This document shows positions 45,161 through 55,885 of a stretch of 64,000 nt of DNA, one piece after another; position 1 is the stretch's first letter, and each line of letters begins with the position of its first letter. Location of the stretch: contig JAGKWO010000010.1 in assembly GCA_021151835.1 (NCBI GenBank), forward strand, positions 61,645 to 125,644, given 5' to 3'. Under the pieces are notes generated by a model, which worked only from the letters and a program-made list of their open reading frames with translations, was not told the origin of the DNA and ran no database searches. The translations under genes and the position numbers were made by a program. The stretch is from Gammaproteobacteria bacterium. GTDB taxonomy: Bacteria; Pseudomonadota; Gammaproteobacteria; Pseudomonadales; Cellvibrionaceae.

Positions 45161-46501
45161 TTACTTCAATAGCGTTACCAAGGCGATGGGCACATTGGTG
45201 TAATTAAAAAATTGTACCCCTGTCTTATACAACCACCAACCGTCTTTGGTTCCGGCCAGTTCGCGAATCGAATGCATGGCGAAGGTGGGGCAGCCAACAT
45301 CAATCGTTTTGATACCAACTTCCGATGCGACGATCGGGCCGATGGTGCTGCCACACCCCATATCGGTGCGGGCAACGAAAGCCTGCACCGGCACATCCGC
45401 TTGCTCGCAAAACAAGCGAAACAGTGCGCTGGTTTCACTGGTAGTAGCATAGCGCTGGTTGGCGTTAACCTTGATTACCGGGCCGCGATTCAATAATGGG
45501 CCGTGATTCTCGTCGTGTTTATCCATGAAATTGGGATGAATCCCGTGGGCGTTATCTGCCGAAATCATCATTGAACGTTCGACTACCCTGACCCGCTGGT
45601 CAACTTCTGGCAACAGGCGCTCTAAAAATTGTTGCAACATCGGGCCTTTGGCACCGCAGCAGGAGGCGCTACCTATCTCTTCATGATCGGTGCAAATTAA
45701 CAGGCTGGAAACTTCATCATCAGCTTGAAGAAGTGATTCTAACCCTATGTAACAGCTCAATAAATTATCAATACGCGCACTTGCAATAAAATCCTGCTCC
45801 AAGCCGATAAAAGCTGGCGGCTGGGTATCGTACAAGCTGATTTCATAGTCCAGCACTTGCGCTATTGGCAAGTCTGGATACTGGCGCTGCAACTCGGCGT
45901 GCAACAAGCTGCGGAAATCCGGTACTGCTGTTTCTTCGGCGGGTAGCTGCAAAAGCAAAGGAACAATGTCTTTTTGCGCATTGATGGTACGCAAGTTATT
46001 GGCTTCGCGATCCAGGTGAATTGCAAGACTGGGAATAATCGCAATGGCACGTTCAAAATCAATCAGCACACTGGCGATCTGCCCAGCAGTATCCCGATAT
46101 GATACCCGCCCTGCCAGGGATAAATCGCGGTCATACCAGGGCCCGAGCAACGCGCCACCGTAAACCTCAACCCCCAACTGGAAATACCCGCGACGGTTTA
46201 ATTCCGCACGCGGTTTTACCTTTAAGCAGGGGCTATCGGTATGTGCGCCGATCATGCGGATTCCCGTTTCCAGCAACGGCGATTTTCCGTAGACAAAGGC
46301 AATGATCGAGGAATCATTGCGTGTCACCAGATAGCGATTCCCCGGTACCAAATCCCAGGCATCGCCTTCATACAATGGCTCAAAACCTTGCGCAATCAAA
46401 CGGCTGGCGAGATTGCGTGTAGCATGGAATGGCGTTGGGGAAGCCTGCAAAAATTGCATCAATCCCGCGTTGAAATCATCGAGTGAAAGCAGGTTTTCCA
46501 T
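45161..46501 (-). CDS. apeB: M18-family aminopeptidase
   Basis: The 446-residue metallo-aminopeptidase removes N-terminal amino acids. Metal ligands are visible in GAHTDSPCLKVKP and in CTDHEEIGS. It ends with GGWWLYKTG and AMHSIRE segments typical of M18 enzymes. It follows tsaB by about 20 bp on the same strand. ATG 46501 and GTG 46510 are both possible starts. Confidence 0.94.
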   Translation of the reverse strand: MENLLSLDDFNAGLMQFLQASPTPFHATRNLASRLIAQGFEPLYEGDAWDLVPGNRYLVTRNDSSIIAFVYGKSPLLETGIRMIGAHTDSPCLKVKPRAELNRRGYFQLGVEVYGGALLGPWYDRDLSLAGRVSYRDTAGQIASVLIDFERAIAIIPSLAIHLDREANNLRTINAQKDIVPLLLQLPAEETAVPDFRSLLHAELQRQYPDLPIAQVLDYEISLYDTQPPAFIGLEQDFIASARIDNLLSCYIGLESLLQADDEVSSLLICTDHEEIGSASCCGAKGPMLQQFLERLLPEVDQRVRVVERSMMISADNAHGIHPNFMDKHDENHGPLLNRGPVIKVNANQRYATTSETSALFRLFCEQADVPVQAFVARTDMGCGSTIGPIVASEVGIKTIDVGCPTFAMHSIRELAGTKDGWWLYKTGVQFFNYTNVPIALVTLLK

Positions 46502-46522
46502 AAGAATCACACCATCTGGAGA

Positions 46523-47242
46523 TCAAATAAGAAAATCGTTGGAATTACGAATGCGCTGGCGCTTTTGCCAGGAAACCGAATCGCGGAGATAAACCGGTTG
46601 TGCCTCCAAGGCGGATACCACATGCCCCTTCGCGAACAACTGTGCCGCGATCAAGGCCATATTTTCCGCATGCGGATGCACATCAAGCTGCCGATGATTA
46701 ACGGCAAGAGCCTGTAACGCGGGATAGTGCCAGCCGGGACCAACACCGATAAAATTGCTACCTAATTGTGCCAACCCATTACTGCTCGCAAGCATTTCCG
46801 GATTAATCACCTCTTCTGCACAAAGCGGTTGCACCAGCTCACCTTCGCGCGCAAAAAGCCCGTAATACACTTCGTTCATTCGCGCGTCCAGTGCAGCCAG
46901 CACCGGCAGCTCAACCTGTGGATTAGCGCGATAAAAACCAAGTGCCATTGCTTCCAGGGTCGATACGGGAATAACCGGTAAATTCGCTCCAAAGGCCAAC
47001 CCCTGCACGATACCGGCACAAATGCGCAAACCGGTAAATGAGCCTGGCCCGCGACCAAACGCAATTGCGTCCAGATCAGAAAGCGCATAACCGTTAGTCT
47101 GCAACACGTCATCAACCATCGGCAGTAAACGCTGGGTGTGGCTTTTGGTGGCCAATTCAAATAAGGAAGTAATGATGCCATCGGCATTGAGCGCAACGGA
47201 ACAGGCATCAGTGGAGGTATCAAGGGCGAGAATGAGGCTCAT
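46523..47242 (-). CDS. tsaB: tRNA threonylcarbamoyladenosine biosynthesis protein TsaB
   Basis: TsaB partners with TsaD and TsaE for t6A37 formation in tRNAs. The 239-residue ASKHA-fold protein starts ALDTSTDACSVAL and carries GRGPGSFTGLRI. The pair adk-tsaB is a familiar order in pseudomonads. It overlaps nothing and is followed by apeB. Confidence 0.95.
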   Translation of the reverse strand: MSLILALDTSTDACSVALNADGIITSLFELATKSHTQRLLPMVDDVLQTNGYALSDLDAIAFGRGPGSFTGLRICAGIVQGLAFGANLPVIPVSTLEAMALGFYRANPQVELPVLAALDARMNEVYYGLFAREGELVQPLCAEEVINPEMLASSNGLAQLGSNFIGVGPGWHYPALQALAVNHRQLDVHPHAENMALIAAQLFAKGHVVSALEAQPVYLRDSVSWQKRQRIRNSNDFLI

Positions 47243-47313
47243 AACAACCTGTCAGAAAAGCAAAACCGGAAAAGCAGTGTAATCGGCAGAAGAACCAGAG
47301 AAAACCAGGCAAA

Positions 47314-47339
47314 AAAATAGGCTCCGCAGAGCCTATTTT
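47314..47339. terminator. Rho-independent terminator after adk
   Basis: AAAATAGGCTC pairs perfectly with GAGCCTATTTT around CGCA. On the minus strand the leftward adk transcript ends in a U-tract. Confidence 0.85.
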
Positions 47340-47359
47340 CCTGATCGGCCAGTTAAACA

Positions 47360-48013
47360 CTAACCCAATACAGTCAACAGCTGCTGGCGAATGGCATCAA
47401 CGCTGCCAATGCCACTAATACGCGTATATTTAGGCGCCCTCTCTGCATCGGTAACCGCCAGTTTTTGATAAAAACCTACCAGTGGCTCGGTTTGATCGTG
47501 GTATACGCCCAGACGCTTGCGTACAGTCTCTTCCTTATCGTCAGGACGCTGGATCAATGGCTCGCCAGTCAGATCATCATGACCGGCTACTTTGGGGGCA
47601 TTGTGGATAACGTGATATACACGACCGGACGCTTCGTGTACGCGGCGACCACTCAGGCGCGACACAATTTCCTCATCAGGCACATGGATTTCAATAACGT
47701 GGTCGATGTCCACACCCGCTTCCAGCATGGCTTCTGCCTGGGGAATGGTGCGCGGGAAACCGTCAAACAAAAAGCCGTTAGAGCAGTCGCTGGAGGCAAT
47801 ACGCTCCTTCACGAGGGCGATAATTAAATCATCCGGTACCAACCCGCCTGCGGCCATAATGTCTTTGGCCTGCAACCCCAGGGTGGTACCTGCTTTGACG
47901 GCAGCGCGCAGCATATCGCCAGTAGAGATTTGCGGGATACCAAACTTTTCCATAATCAGTTGCGCTTGAGTGCCTTTGCCTGCCCCAGGCGCGCCCAATA
48001 GTATTACTCTCAT
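47360..48013 (-). CDS. adk: Adenylate kinase
   Basis: Adk interconverts AMP, ADP and ATP. The 217-residue enzyme has the P-loop GAPGAGKGT at residues 7-15, an FDGFPRT motif, and a long LID domain including RPDDKEETVRKRL. The length fits the long form. Confidence 0.97.
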   Translation of the reverse strand: MRVILLGAPGAGKGTQAQLIMEKFGIPQISTGDMLRAAVKAGTTLGLQAKDIMAAGGLVPDDLIIALVKERIASSDCSNGFLFDGFPRTIPQAEAMLEAGVDIDHVIEIHVPDEEIVSRLSGRRVHEASGRVYHVIHNAPKVAGHDDLTGEPLIQRPDDKEETVRKRLGVYHDQTEPLVGFYQKLAVTDAERAPKYTRISGIGSVDAIRQQLLTVLG

Positions 48014-48311
48014 CTCGGATTGCTCCTCAGCATTATTTTTATCGGGTCAAAAGGCGTCAGCCCAACGCTGCCTTTTGTCCGCGAACACTGGCTTTAAACG
48101 CCCTGTAAAAGAGGCGATACGATACACGCCCGAGACGGCAATCACAATACGAAGGTAAAGCATCTTCCTAGTAAACTGCCAATTTGAGTAGTTTTTTCCC
48201 TTATAACTCCCCAATAACGGAACGAATTATGAAAGACATCCTCAATTAATTGCCGGAGGAAAATTTTCATCCTAGAATGATGCCATAATTACGATCAGCC
48301 AGGATAAGACC

Positions 48312-48782
48312 ATGCCCCACGCTATAGAACTCGATGAATATGACCGCAAGATTTTGCGCGCCCTCCAGGAAAATGCTGATTATTCGATGGCAGACCTGGG
48401 CAATATGATTGGCCTCTCCCATACCCCCTGCTGGCGCCGCCTGAAGCGTTTGGAAACCGAGGGAGTCATTCGCGGTAAAGTCACCCTGCTCGACCCCAAA
48501 TTGCTAAATCTGGGCGTTACTGTACACGCTTATATCACCATCAAAAATCACGATGCCAACTCGCTGGAAGCGTTTGAACAAGCCGTTCAAGCCATCCCGG
48601 AAGTAGTTGAATGCTATTCGACCAGCGGTGAAAAGGATTACGTTTTGCGCGTAGTGGTTGAAAGTGTTGAGCACTATGAAAAACTGATGAAGCAAACCCT
48701 GATCCATTTGCCCAACATTGGCTCCATCAATTCCGCATTTGCGCTCAAGCAAGTTAAGTTCACAACGCAATTGCCCATCTAG
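48312..48782 (+). CDS. Lrp/AsnC-family transcriptional regulator
   Basis: The 156-residue protein has an N-terminal helix-turn-helix (MADLGNMIGLSHTPCWRRLKRL) and a RAM ligand-binding domain. It probably senses an amino acid. The neighbour is a TPR protein on the same strand 53 bp later. The effector is unknown. The 298-bp gap to adk shows no other gene. Confidence 0.92.
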   Translation: MPHAIELDEYDRKILRALQENADYSMADLGNMIGLSHTPCWRRLKRLETEGVIRGKVTLLDPKLLNLGVTVHAYITIKNHDANSLEAFEQAVQAIPEVVECYSTSGEKDYVLRVVVESVEHYEKLMKQTLIHLPNIGSINSAFALKQVKFTTQLPI

Positions 48783-48834
48783 GTTTTTACTCTCCCGATC
48801 AAAATCCGCCACAAAAAATAACAAGGAACCATGA

Positions 48835-50919
48835 ATGGACACTGTTGTTTTACTGATAGTCGCCGGTGCGGCCATTCTGATGTGGGAGTTGTGGCAAAGA
48901 AAAGTGGCAGCGCAAGCAGACGAACCGGCGAGTGCTGTTACCCGGATCGAACAAGTGGTTACCGAAATCCAGGCGTTGCAGCAACGTCTGGGCAGCGCAG
49001 CCGACCGGGGCGATTATTCGGAAGCCATACATATCAGTGAACGTATGCTGGCGCTTTCGGACGATCACTTTCGTGATGATCCGGACGTCATATTGCCGCT
49101 GCTGGCGGCCCTTGCCAATTTCCATCATCTGGCTGACCAACCCCGCGAAGCCATACCCTATCTACAACGCAGCATCCAGTTGCGCGAACAATTTCCTGCC
49201 TTGCATAACGATCAAGCGGACTCACTGAGCCAACTGGCAGATTTACATATCGAACTGGGTACCCGGAGCGAAGCACTTACCCTGATTCGCCGTGAGGTGG
49301 AACTACGCCGTCGCCACACCCCGCCCAACGAGGCGCTATTAGCGGCGCTATGCAAGTTGCTTTCACTGAGTCTGGAAGAGCCGGCCATGGCACAGCCTTT
49401 GCGCCGCGATATCAGCGCGACCGCCGCAATACTGAAGCAGGAAGTGGTGGCGAAAATGGCGCGTGAGGCGAGTATAAACGTCAGTCATTTGCTGGGTGAG
49501 GGCAACGTCCGTGCGGCCTGGTCAGCAGCGGAAACAGCGGCGCTATTGGGCGCAGCAGCACATGGCCCCGAGGATGACATTACCTTTATCTATCGCGGTA
49601 ATCTGGCAGAAGTATTGCGCCGTAACGGGCACCTCGAAGAAGCAGAAACACAATTTCTGCAACTCATTACCGACGAAGGAAAACGGGAAAACGGCGCCGA
49701 GGGATTGCACGCGGCTTGCGGCAACCTGGCTTTGCTCTACGACCAATGTGGCCGCCCGGAGGACGCAGCGCAAATGCGCGCGCGCCAGATGGAGCTACTG
49801 CAGGAAAGCGATGCCAACACCGGTTCACGCTTCAATGCACTAAATAATCTGGCGGTTAGCCAGTCTTCCGCCGGCGATCACCCTACGGCTGCCAACACCT
49901 TTGCCAACGCACTGGCACTGGCACCGGAAGGCGATGGTATCGATCCGCGAGTCTGGGCCGATACACTCAATAACTACGCCAGCACATTGATTAATCTGAA
50001 ACGGTTATCCGACGCTGGTCGCATTTACCAGAAAGTACTGGAGCGTAAAAAAGCCGGCATCGACATCCCGATCACCTCATTAGCGAGTAGTGTTAACGGG
50101 CTGGGTGTGGTATCCGAGCAACTCGGCAAGCTGGCGCAAGCACAAACCCTGTTTGAGCGCGCACTCGCTATCAAGGAAAAACATTTACCCACAGACGCGA
50201 TAGCGCTGGAGACCGCTCGCCATAACCTGGGCTCGGTTTATGCGCGACGTGGCAACACCGCGCAGGCAATACAGATGGCGCAACAGGTACTGGCCAGCCG
50301 CGAACAGCGGCTGGGCCAGGATCATCCACAAACAAACCTCGCCCGCCAGAACCTGGAGCTGGTTAGCAAGGACCTGCCAGCTACCCGTGCCGATGTTGAC
50401 ACACTGATGGTGGACATCACCGGCGGGCAACTATTCCCGTATGCCACTTATGATTTCGGGCGCGCCCGCGACACGGGTATCAGCATGGTGTTGGTACCGG
50501 AAGCACAGGCCCTTACCCTGCATCGAAAACTGAAGCTGGCGTTGCCTCATGGCTGGCAATGTTTTATTGGTTCTACACGGTGGCTGGGTGAAGAAAATCA
50601 TGATGGAATGGCTGAGTTAGTATCCATACAAGCCGAATCTCAATTCGACTGCCTGCTCGCGGCACGCACCGATGCGGTAAACCATGGACTTGATACAGCG
50701 GGGATCATTCGTACGCTGCAGGATTATGATCAGCGCTTTGGCATTCGTATTTACAGTGCAAGCACTGATACCGTCGGCTTCACACTGCTGAGAGCACCCG
50801 CTGACCTGGACGCTTTTGCGCAAGAGTTACTGGATTTTTGTATGGATCTGGAAGATGTTGAGCTGATCAGGCAGATGATCACAGCCTCAGGAAACAGAGT
50901 GGAGTTGTGGTGGGACTGA
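48835..50919 (+). CDS. Membrane-anchored TPR protein
   Basis: The 694-residue protein has an N-terminal hydrophobic anchor (about 3-17) and then a long array of TPR repeats of the kinesin-light-chain kind, for example around ALNNLAVSQSSAGDHPTAANT and TARHNLGSVYARRGNTAQAIQ. The C-terminal 160 residues after about residue 535 are a separate mixed alpha/beta domain. AAGGA lies 7 bp before ATG 48835. It may scaffold a protein complex; the function is unknown. Confidence 0.8.
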   Translation: MDTVVLLIVAGAAILMWELWQRKVAAQADEPASAVTRIEQVVTEIQALQQRLGSAADRGDYSEAIHISERMLALSDDHFRDDPDVILPLLAALANFHHLADQPREAIPYLQRSIQLREQFPALHNDQADSLSQLADLHIELGTRSEALTLIRREVELRRRHTPPNEALLAALCKLLSLSLEEPAMAQPLRRDISATAAILKQEVVAKMAREASINVSHLLGEGNVRAAWSAAETAALLGAAAHGPEDDITFIYRGNLAEVLRRNGHLEEAETQFLQLITDEGKRENGAEGLHAACGNLALLYDQCGRPEDAAQMRARQMELLQESDANTGSRFNALNNLAVSQSSAGDHPTAANTFANALALAPEGDGIDPRVWADTLNNYASTLINLKRLSDAGRIYQKVLERKKAGIDIPITSLASSVNGLGVVSEQLGKLAQAQTLFERALAIKEKHLPTDAIALETARHNLGSVYARRGNTAQAIQMAQQVLASREQRLGQDHPQTNLARQNLELVSKDLPATRADVDTLMVDITGGQLFPYATYDFGRARDTGISMVLVPEAQALTLHRKLKLALPHGWQCFIGSTRWLGEENHDGMAELVSIQAESQFDCLLAARTDAVNHGLDTAGIIRTLQDYDQRFGIRIYSASTDTVGFTLLRAPADLDAFAQELLDFCMDLEDVELIRQMITASGNRVELWWD

Positions 50920-50967
50920 CCTCAACACAGGTACTTACCAGAGGATAGTTTTTTTGGATTATTTATC

Positions 50968-50987
50968 TGGCGGAATCCATTCCGCCA
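50968..50987. terminator. Palindromic hairpin at the convergence of the TPR gene and tetR
   Basis: TGGCGGAA pairs perfectly with TTCCGCCA around TCCA. U-tracts on either side are weak, so it could be a terminator or only a folded end. It lies between two converging genes. Confidence 0.5.
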
Positions 50988-50995
50988 CTAAAAAA

Positions 50996-51568
50996 TTAAG
51001 AAACCTGATACGAAATTGCTTCCCAGCTGGCGCCAATAATTTTTTCCAGCATCACATCATCGACTTCAATCAAGCCTAATAACTTTTTGCGCGCGATTTC
51101 AAAGATGGGTTCAAAGCCGAGCGAAAATAAAATGTCGTCAGGTAAATCTTTCAATTCTGCGCTTGCACGTCCTTGTGAAAAAAAATCAAACAAGAGCGTA
51201 AGCTCCTGCCTGGCCACTTCATGCAGGCTGCGCAGTAAATCCGGAGGCAAATGATCGAATTGGCCTTTGCTTAACAGGATCTCCGGTTCACGCATAAATA
51301 ATTGCCAGAATGTACGGCCAAGATTTTTAAATTGGTCTTGTAATGACAACCCGCCTTGATGGGTTGCGCGCAACTCGGAAGCCACCCGATTGATAATTTG
51401 CCCATGCAATTTATTAATCAGGTCTTCACGATCTTCAAAGTACAGATACAACGTACCCGTCGCAACACCGGCTTCTTTGGCAACGTCGCGCACAGAAAAA
51501 CCATGGAAGCCTTTGCTTGCCAACAGCTTCAGCGTTGCCGCCAAAATGGTTTCACATTTACTTACCAT
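50996..51568 (-). CDS. TetR-family regulator of the RND pump
   Basis: The 190-residue repressor has an N-terminal HTH (SVRDVAKEAGVATGTLYLYF) and a ligand-binding C-terminal domain. It is the third gene after the RND adaptor and pump genes, separated by only 9 bp. ATG 51568 is chosen. It most likely binds the palindrome upstream of the operon, making an autoregulated efflux unit. Confidence 0.88.
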   Translation of the reverse strand: MVSKCETILAATLKLLASKGFHGFSVRDVAKEAGVATGTLYLYFEDREDLINKLHGQIINRVASELRATHQGGLSLQDQFKNLGRTFWQLFMREPEILLSKGQFDHLPPDLLRSLHEVARQELTLLFDFFSQGRASAELKDLPDDILFSLGFEPIFEIARKKLLGLIEVDDVMLEKIIGASWEAISYQVS

Positions 51569-51577
51569 CAATTTACA

Positions 51578-54500
51578 TTACTCCGCTTTGTTCGTTGAAG
51601 ACCAACGCTTCGCCAAACGAAATACCACGACAAAAAAGACCGGCACAAAGAAAATCGCCAACACTGTAGCCGAAAACATTCCACCGAAAACGCCCGTACC
51701 AATTGCATTCTGGCTGCCGGAACCTGCACCGGTGCTGAGTACCAATGGAGTTACACCCAACATAAAGGCCAGTGAAGTCATAATAATCGGCCGCAGCCGC
51801 ATACGTACTGCTTCCATGGTAGCATCGAGCAAATCCATACCTTGTTCATAAAGTGATTTGGCAAACTCCACAATCAAAATTGCATTTTTTGCCGCAAGGC
51901 CAATCGTGGTTAATAAGCCGACCTGGAAATACACATCGTTGGATAAACCCCTCGCCATTGCAAATAACACGGCACCAATTACACCGAGCGGTACCACAAG
52001 CATCACTGAAAAAGGTACAGACCAACTTTCATAAAGTGCAGCAAGACATAAAAACACAATCAAAATGGAAAGTGCATATAACATCGGCGCCTGACTGCCG
52101 GATTCACGTTCTTGCAGTGACATTCCCGTCCATTGGTAACCAATACCCGCCGGCAATTTCGCAGCAATTTCTTCTGCGGCCAACATCGCATCACCAGAAC
52201 TTACCCCCGGTGATCCCTGCCCTAAAATATTTACTGAGGGAACTCCGTTATAGCGTTCCAAACGGGGCGAGCCATAAATCCAGCGCCCGGAAGTGAACGC
52301 CGAGAATGGCACCATTTCATTTTCATTATTGCGCACGTACCAGTTTTTAACGTCCTCCGGCAACATGCGATATTTTGCCTCGCCTTGCACATACACTTTT
52401 TTAACGCGCCCTTTATCGATAAAGTCATTCACATAACTCGCAGCCCAGGCCGTAGAAAAAACGTTATTGATATCGCTGAGCGACACACCCAGCGCAGCCG
52501 CCTTTTCCTGGTCCACATCCAATTTGAATTGTGGATTGTCATCTTGCCCATTCGGACGCACACCTACCAAACGCGGATCTTGCGCAGCTGCACCTAAAAA
52601 TTGATTGCGCGCTTGCATTAGCGTTTCATGCCCCAGGCCACCTAAATCCTGCAACTGCAAATTAAAACCGGATGATGTTCCCAGTTGTGTAATTGCCGGC
52701 GGCACAAAGGGAAACACCATCGCATCTTTAATTTGTGCGAACGCGCCCATTGCACGGCCCGCAATTGCTTGCACATGTTGTGCAGCATCCGTACGTTCAC
52801 TCCAGTCTTTCAGGCCGACGAAAGCAATACCGTTATTTTGCCCGCGCCCACTAAAACTAAAACCGATCACCGAAAAAATGGAACGCACAGTATCTTTTTC
52901 ATTTTCCAGATAATGTTTTTCGATTTGATCCATCACGCCAATTGAACGCTCTTTGGTTGCGCCTACGGGCAAGGTCATTTGGGTAAACAAAACACCCTGG
53001 TCTTCATCGGGCAAAAATGAACCGGGCAAACGGGTAAACAACAAGCCCAACACAATGACAATCGCCAGGTAAATTCCCATGTAGCGGCCAGTGCGGCCTA
53101 ACATGGATTTAACACCGCCCTGGTATTTATCAGTCGCGCGGTTAAAGTTGCGATTAAACCAACCGAAAAATCCGGTTTTATGATAATGATCGGCATCAAC
53201 CGGTTTTAACATCGATGCACAAAGTGCTGGCGTCAAGGTTAATGCCACAATCACCGACAACGCCATGGCCGATACAATCGTGATTGAAAACTGGCGATAA
53301 ATAACCCCGGTCGATCCACCGAAAAATGCCATAGGTATAAACACCGCTGCGAGAACCAATGCAATCCCGATTAATGCGCCGGTAATTTGCTGCATGGATT
53401 TACGCGTTGCCTCGCGCGGCGACAGCCCATCCTCTGCCATCACCCGCTCGACGTTTTCGACCACAACAATTGCGTCATCCACTAACAAGCCGATGGCAAG
53501 CACCATCGCAAACATCGTCAGCGTATTGATGGAAAAACCGAAAGTTTGCAACACCGCAAAAGTACCTAATAAAACCACGGGAACCGCAATTGTCGGAATC
53601 AGTGTGGCGCGGAAATTTTGCAAAAATAAATACATCACCAGAAACACAAGCACTATCGCTTCGATGAGGGTATGTACTACTGCCTCAATAGAAAGTTTTA
53701 CGAATGGCGTTGTGTCATAGGGATAAACAACTTCCAGCCCTTGCGGAAAAAATTTCTGCAATTGGCCAATACGTGCGCGCACAGCATCAGCGGTATCCAA
53801 CGCGTTGGCGCCCGATGCGAGTGTGACCGCAAGCCCGGTCGCCGGGCGATTGTTGTATTCAGTTTCAAACTGATAATTCTCGCCACCCAGTTCGACGCGC
53901 GCGACATCGCCCAAACGAATTTGTGAGCCGTCCTGGTTTACCCGCAACAAAATATTGCGGAACTGCTCCGGGGTATTCAACCGGGTTTGCACCACAATAC
54001 TGGCATTAATTTGCTGGCCGGGCAGCGCAGGTGTTCCACCTAACTCACCGGCTGCAATTTGTGCATTTTGCGCGCGGATAGCGGTAACAATATCAACAGT
54101 GGTGAGTTTGTAGGTTGCCAGTTTGTTTGCATCCAACCAGACCCGCATCGCATATTGCGAACCGAATAATTGAATTTGGCCAACGCCATTTACACGGCTT
54201 AATTGGTCCTGCACATTCGCAGCGACGTAATCCGCGATATCGTATTTATCCATGCGCCCGTCTGACGACACGAATGCAGCAACCATTAAAAATCCGGCCG
54301 AGGATTTGGTGACGCGAATACCTTGTTGCTGGACTTCCTGCGGCAACAACGGCATGGCAGTTTGCAATTTATTTTGCACCTGCACTTGTGCGATATCCGG
54401 ATCAGTGCCCGCCATAAACGTAACGGTTACTTCACCGCGACCACTGGATTCACTGGTGGATGACATGTATTGCACATTATCGATACCAGTCAAACCCTGC

Positions 54501-54697
54501 TCGATAATCTGGATCACCGTGTCTTGCACTGTTTGCGCAGAAGCACCGGGATAGTTTGCACTGATACTCACCGATGGCGGTGCAACTTCCGGGTATTGTT
54601 CAACGGGCAGTTTGGCGATGGACAGCAAACCGGCCAGCATAATGATGATGGAAATTACCCAGGCAAAAACCGGGCGATCAATAAAAAACTTCGCCAT
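51578..54697 (-). CDS. RND efflux pump inner-membrane protein (HAE1 type)
   Basis: The 1039-residue proton-drug antiporter is of the AcrB/MexB kind. Transmembrane helix 4 carries GLLVDDAIVVVENV with the paired Asp residues and helix 10 has the Lys in GLAAKNAILIVEF. It forms a trimer that hands drugs to an adaptor and an outer-membrane channel. It starts 5 bp after the adaptor gene. No outer-membrane TolC/OprM gene is in the cluster. Confidence 0.95.
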   Translation of the reverse strand: MAKFFIDRPVFAWVISIIIMLAGLLSIAKLPVEQYPEVAPPSVSISANYPGASAQTVQDTVIQIIEQGLTGIDNVQYMSSTSESSGRGEVTVTFMAGTDPDIAQVQVQNKLQTAMPLLPQEVQQQGIRVTKSSAGFLMVAAFVSSDGRMDKYDIADYVAANVQDQLSRVNGVGQIQLFGSQYAMRVWLDANKLATYKLTTVDIVTAIRAQNAQIAAGELGGTPALPGQQINASIVVQTRLNTPEQFRNILLRVNQDGSQIRLGDVARVELGGENYQFETEYNNRPATGLAVTLASGANALDTADAVRARIGQLQKFFPQGLEVVYPYDTTPFVKLSIEAVVHTLIEAIVLVFLVMYLFLQNFRATLIPTIAVPVVLLGTFAVLQTFGFSINTLTMFAMVLAIGLLVDDAIVVVENVERVMAEDGLSPREATRKSMQQITGALIGIALVLAAVFIPMAFFGGSTGVIYRQFSITIVSAMALSVIVALTLTPALCASMLKPVDADHYHKTGFFGWFNRNFNRATDKYQGGVKSMLGRTGRYMGIYLAIVIVLGLLFTRLPGSFLPDEDQGVLFTQMTLPVGATKERSIGVMDQIEKHYLENEKDTVRSIFSVIGFSFSGRGQNNGIAFVGLKDWSERTDAAQHVQAIAGRAMGAFAQIKDAMVFPFVPPAITQLGTSSGFNLQLQDLGGLGHETLMQARNQFLGAAAQDPRLVGVRPNGQDDNPQFKLDVDQEKAAALGVSLSDINNVFSTAWAASYVNDFIDKGRVKKVYVQGEAKYRMLPEDVKNWYVRNNENEMVPFSAFTSGRWIYGSPRLERYNGVPSVNILGQGSPGVSSGDAMLAAEEIAAKLPAGIGYQWTGMSLQERESGSQAPMLYALSILIVFLCLAALYESWSVPFSVMLVVPLGVIGAVLFAMARGLSNDVYFQVGLLTTIGLAAKNAILIVEFAKSLYEQGMDLLDATMEAVRMRLRPIIMTSLAFMLGVTPLVLSTGAGSGSQNAIGTGVFGGMFSATVLAIFFVPVFFVVVFRLAKRWSSTNKAE

Positions 54698-54702
54698 GGT
54701 AG

Positions 54703-55854
54703 TTACTCCGCTGTCGGTGCTTTAGTAGCAGGAACTGCTTTTGCAGCGGCGCCAGGTTTCACTTTTTGCAAACCTTCCACAATAACCTTATCGCCCACAT
54801 CCAAACCACTTAATACCAGCCATTGATCACCAAGCGCACGCCCGACACTGATCGAACGCATTTCAACTACACCATCTTTTTTTACGATCATCGCCGTTGC
54901 ATTGCCACTGCGATCACGCGTCACGCCGCGCTGCGGAACCAGAATCGCATTAGTGCGCACGCCCTCCTCCAGGGTTGTACGCACGAACATGCCGGGCAGC
55001 AATAAACGATCCGGGTTGGGAAATTGCGCGCGCAAAATAACGGTCCCGGTGGATTCATTGACACCCACTTCGGAAAACTGCAAGGCGCCAACATGTTCAT
55101 AAATTGAATTGTTGTCGAGCAGCAAACGCGCTTCGGCCGAGTCCACCGCCGCCACACTGCCCTCGCGCATTTGGCGACGCAGCTGCAATAATTGTTCGGC
55201 TGATTGGGATACATCGACATAGATAGGATCGAGTTGCTGGATTTCTGCCAGCACCGCTGCCTGACCCGCATTAACCAATGCACCTTCAGTGACATTTGAT
55301 TTGCCGATAACGCCATCAATAGGCGCCAGGACACGGGTGTAATCCAGGTTAATTTTGGCGGTAGTCACACCGGCTTTTGCCAGTTGCACACCGGCTTTGG
55401 TTTGCCCGAGGGTCGCCAGTGCATCATCGTAATCCTGTTGGCTGATTGCTTTTATCGACACCAGGTTTTTATAACGCGACTCGCGCGCTTCAGCAGCGGC
55501 CAGGTTAGCTTCGGCCCGCGCCAGTTCCGCCTGCGCACTGGCCAATGCGGCCTTGTAACTTGCCGGGTCAATCTGATACAGCGGTGTCCCGGCCTTAATC
55601 TCTGCCCCTTCAGTGAAGAGTCGCTTCTGGATAATCCCGCTCACCTGCGGGCGCACTTCCGCTTTACGGTAGGCACTGGTGCGTCCGGGCAATTCGGCTT
55701 CCAGCGGCACATCTGCCCGCGTCACTTCGACTACCCCGACCTCAACCGCCGCCCCTGCAGGCTTGGCCGCCTGATCCTTACCATTACAGGCAGATAACAC
55801 CAATCCCAACAGGGATACCACCAGCACTGAGCTGTAACGAATACGCGCAACCAT
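54703..55854 (-). CDS. RND efflux periplasmic adaptor (lipoprotein)
   Basis: The 383-residue membrane-fusion protein is of the AcrA/MexA kind. A lipobox LSAC with the lipid Cys at residue 23 ends the signal. The barrel-sandwich and hairpin follow (RPQVSGIIQKRLFTEG, ... DYTRVLAPIDGVIG). ATG 55854 is chosen with GGAG seven bases upstream. It is the first gene of the pump operon. Confidence 0.94.
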   Translation of the reverse strand: MVARIRYSSVLVVSLLGLVLSACNGKDQAAKPAGAAVEVGVVEVTRADVPLEAELPGRTSAYRKAEVRPQVSGIIQKRLFTEGAEIKAGTPLYQIDPASYKAALASAQAELARAEANLAAAEARESRYKNLVSIKAISQQDYDDALATLGQTKAGVQLAKAGVTTAKINLDYTRVLAPIDGVIGKSNVTEGALVNAGQAAVLAEIQQLDPIYVDVSQSAEQLLQLRRQMREGSVAAVDSAEARLLLDNNSIYEHVGALQFSEVGVNESTGTVILRAQFPNPDRLLLPGMFVRTTLEEGVRTNAILVPQRGVTRDRSGNATAMIVKKDGVVEMRSISVGRALGDQWLVLSGLDVGDKVIVEGLQKVKPGAAAKAVPATKAPTAE

Positions 55855-55885
55855 GATCAACTCCCGACAGATCTAAAAACACACC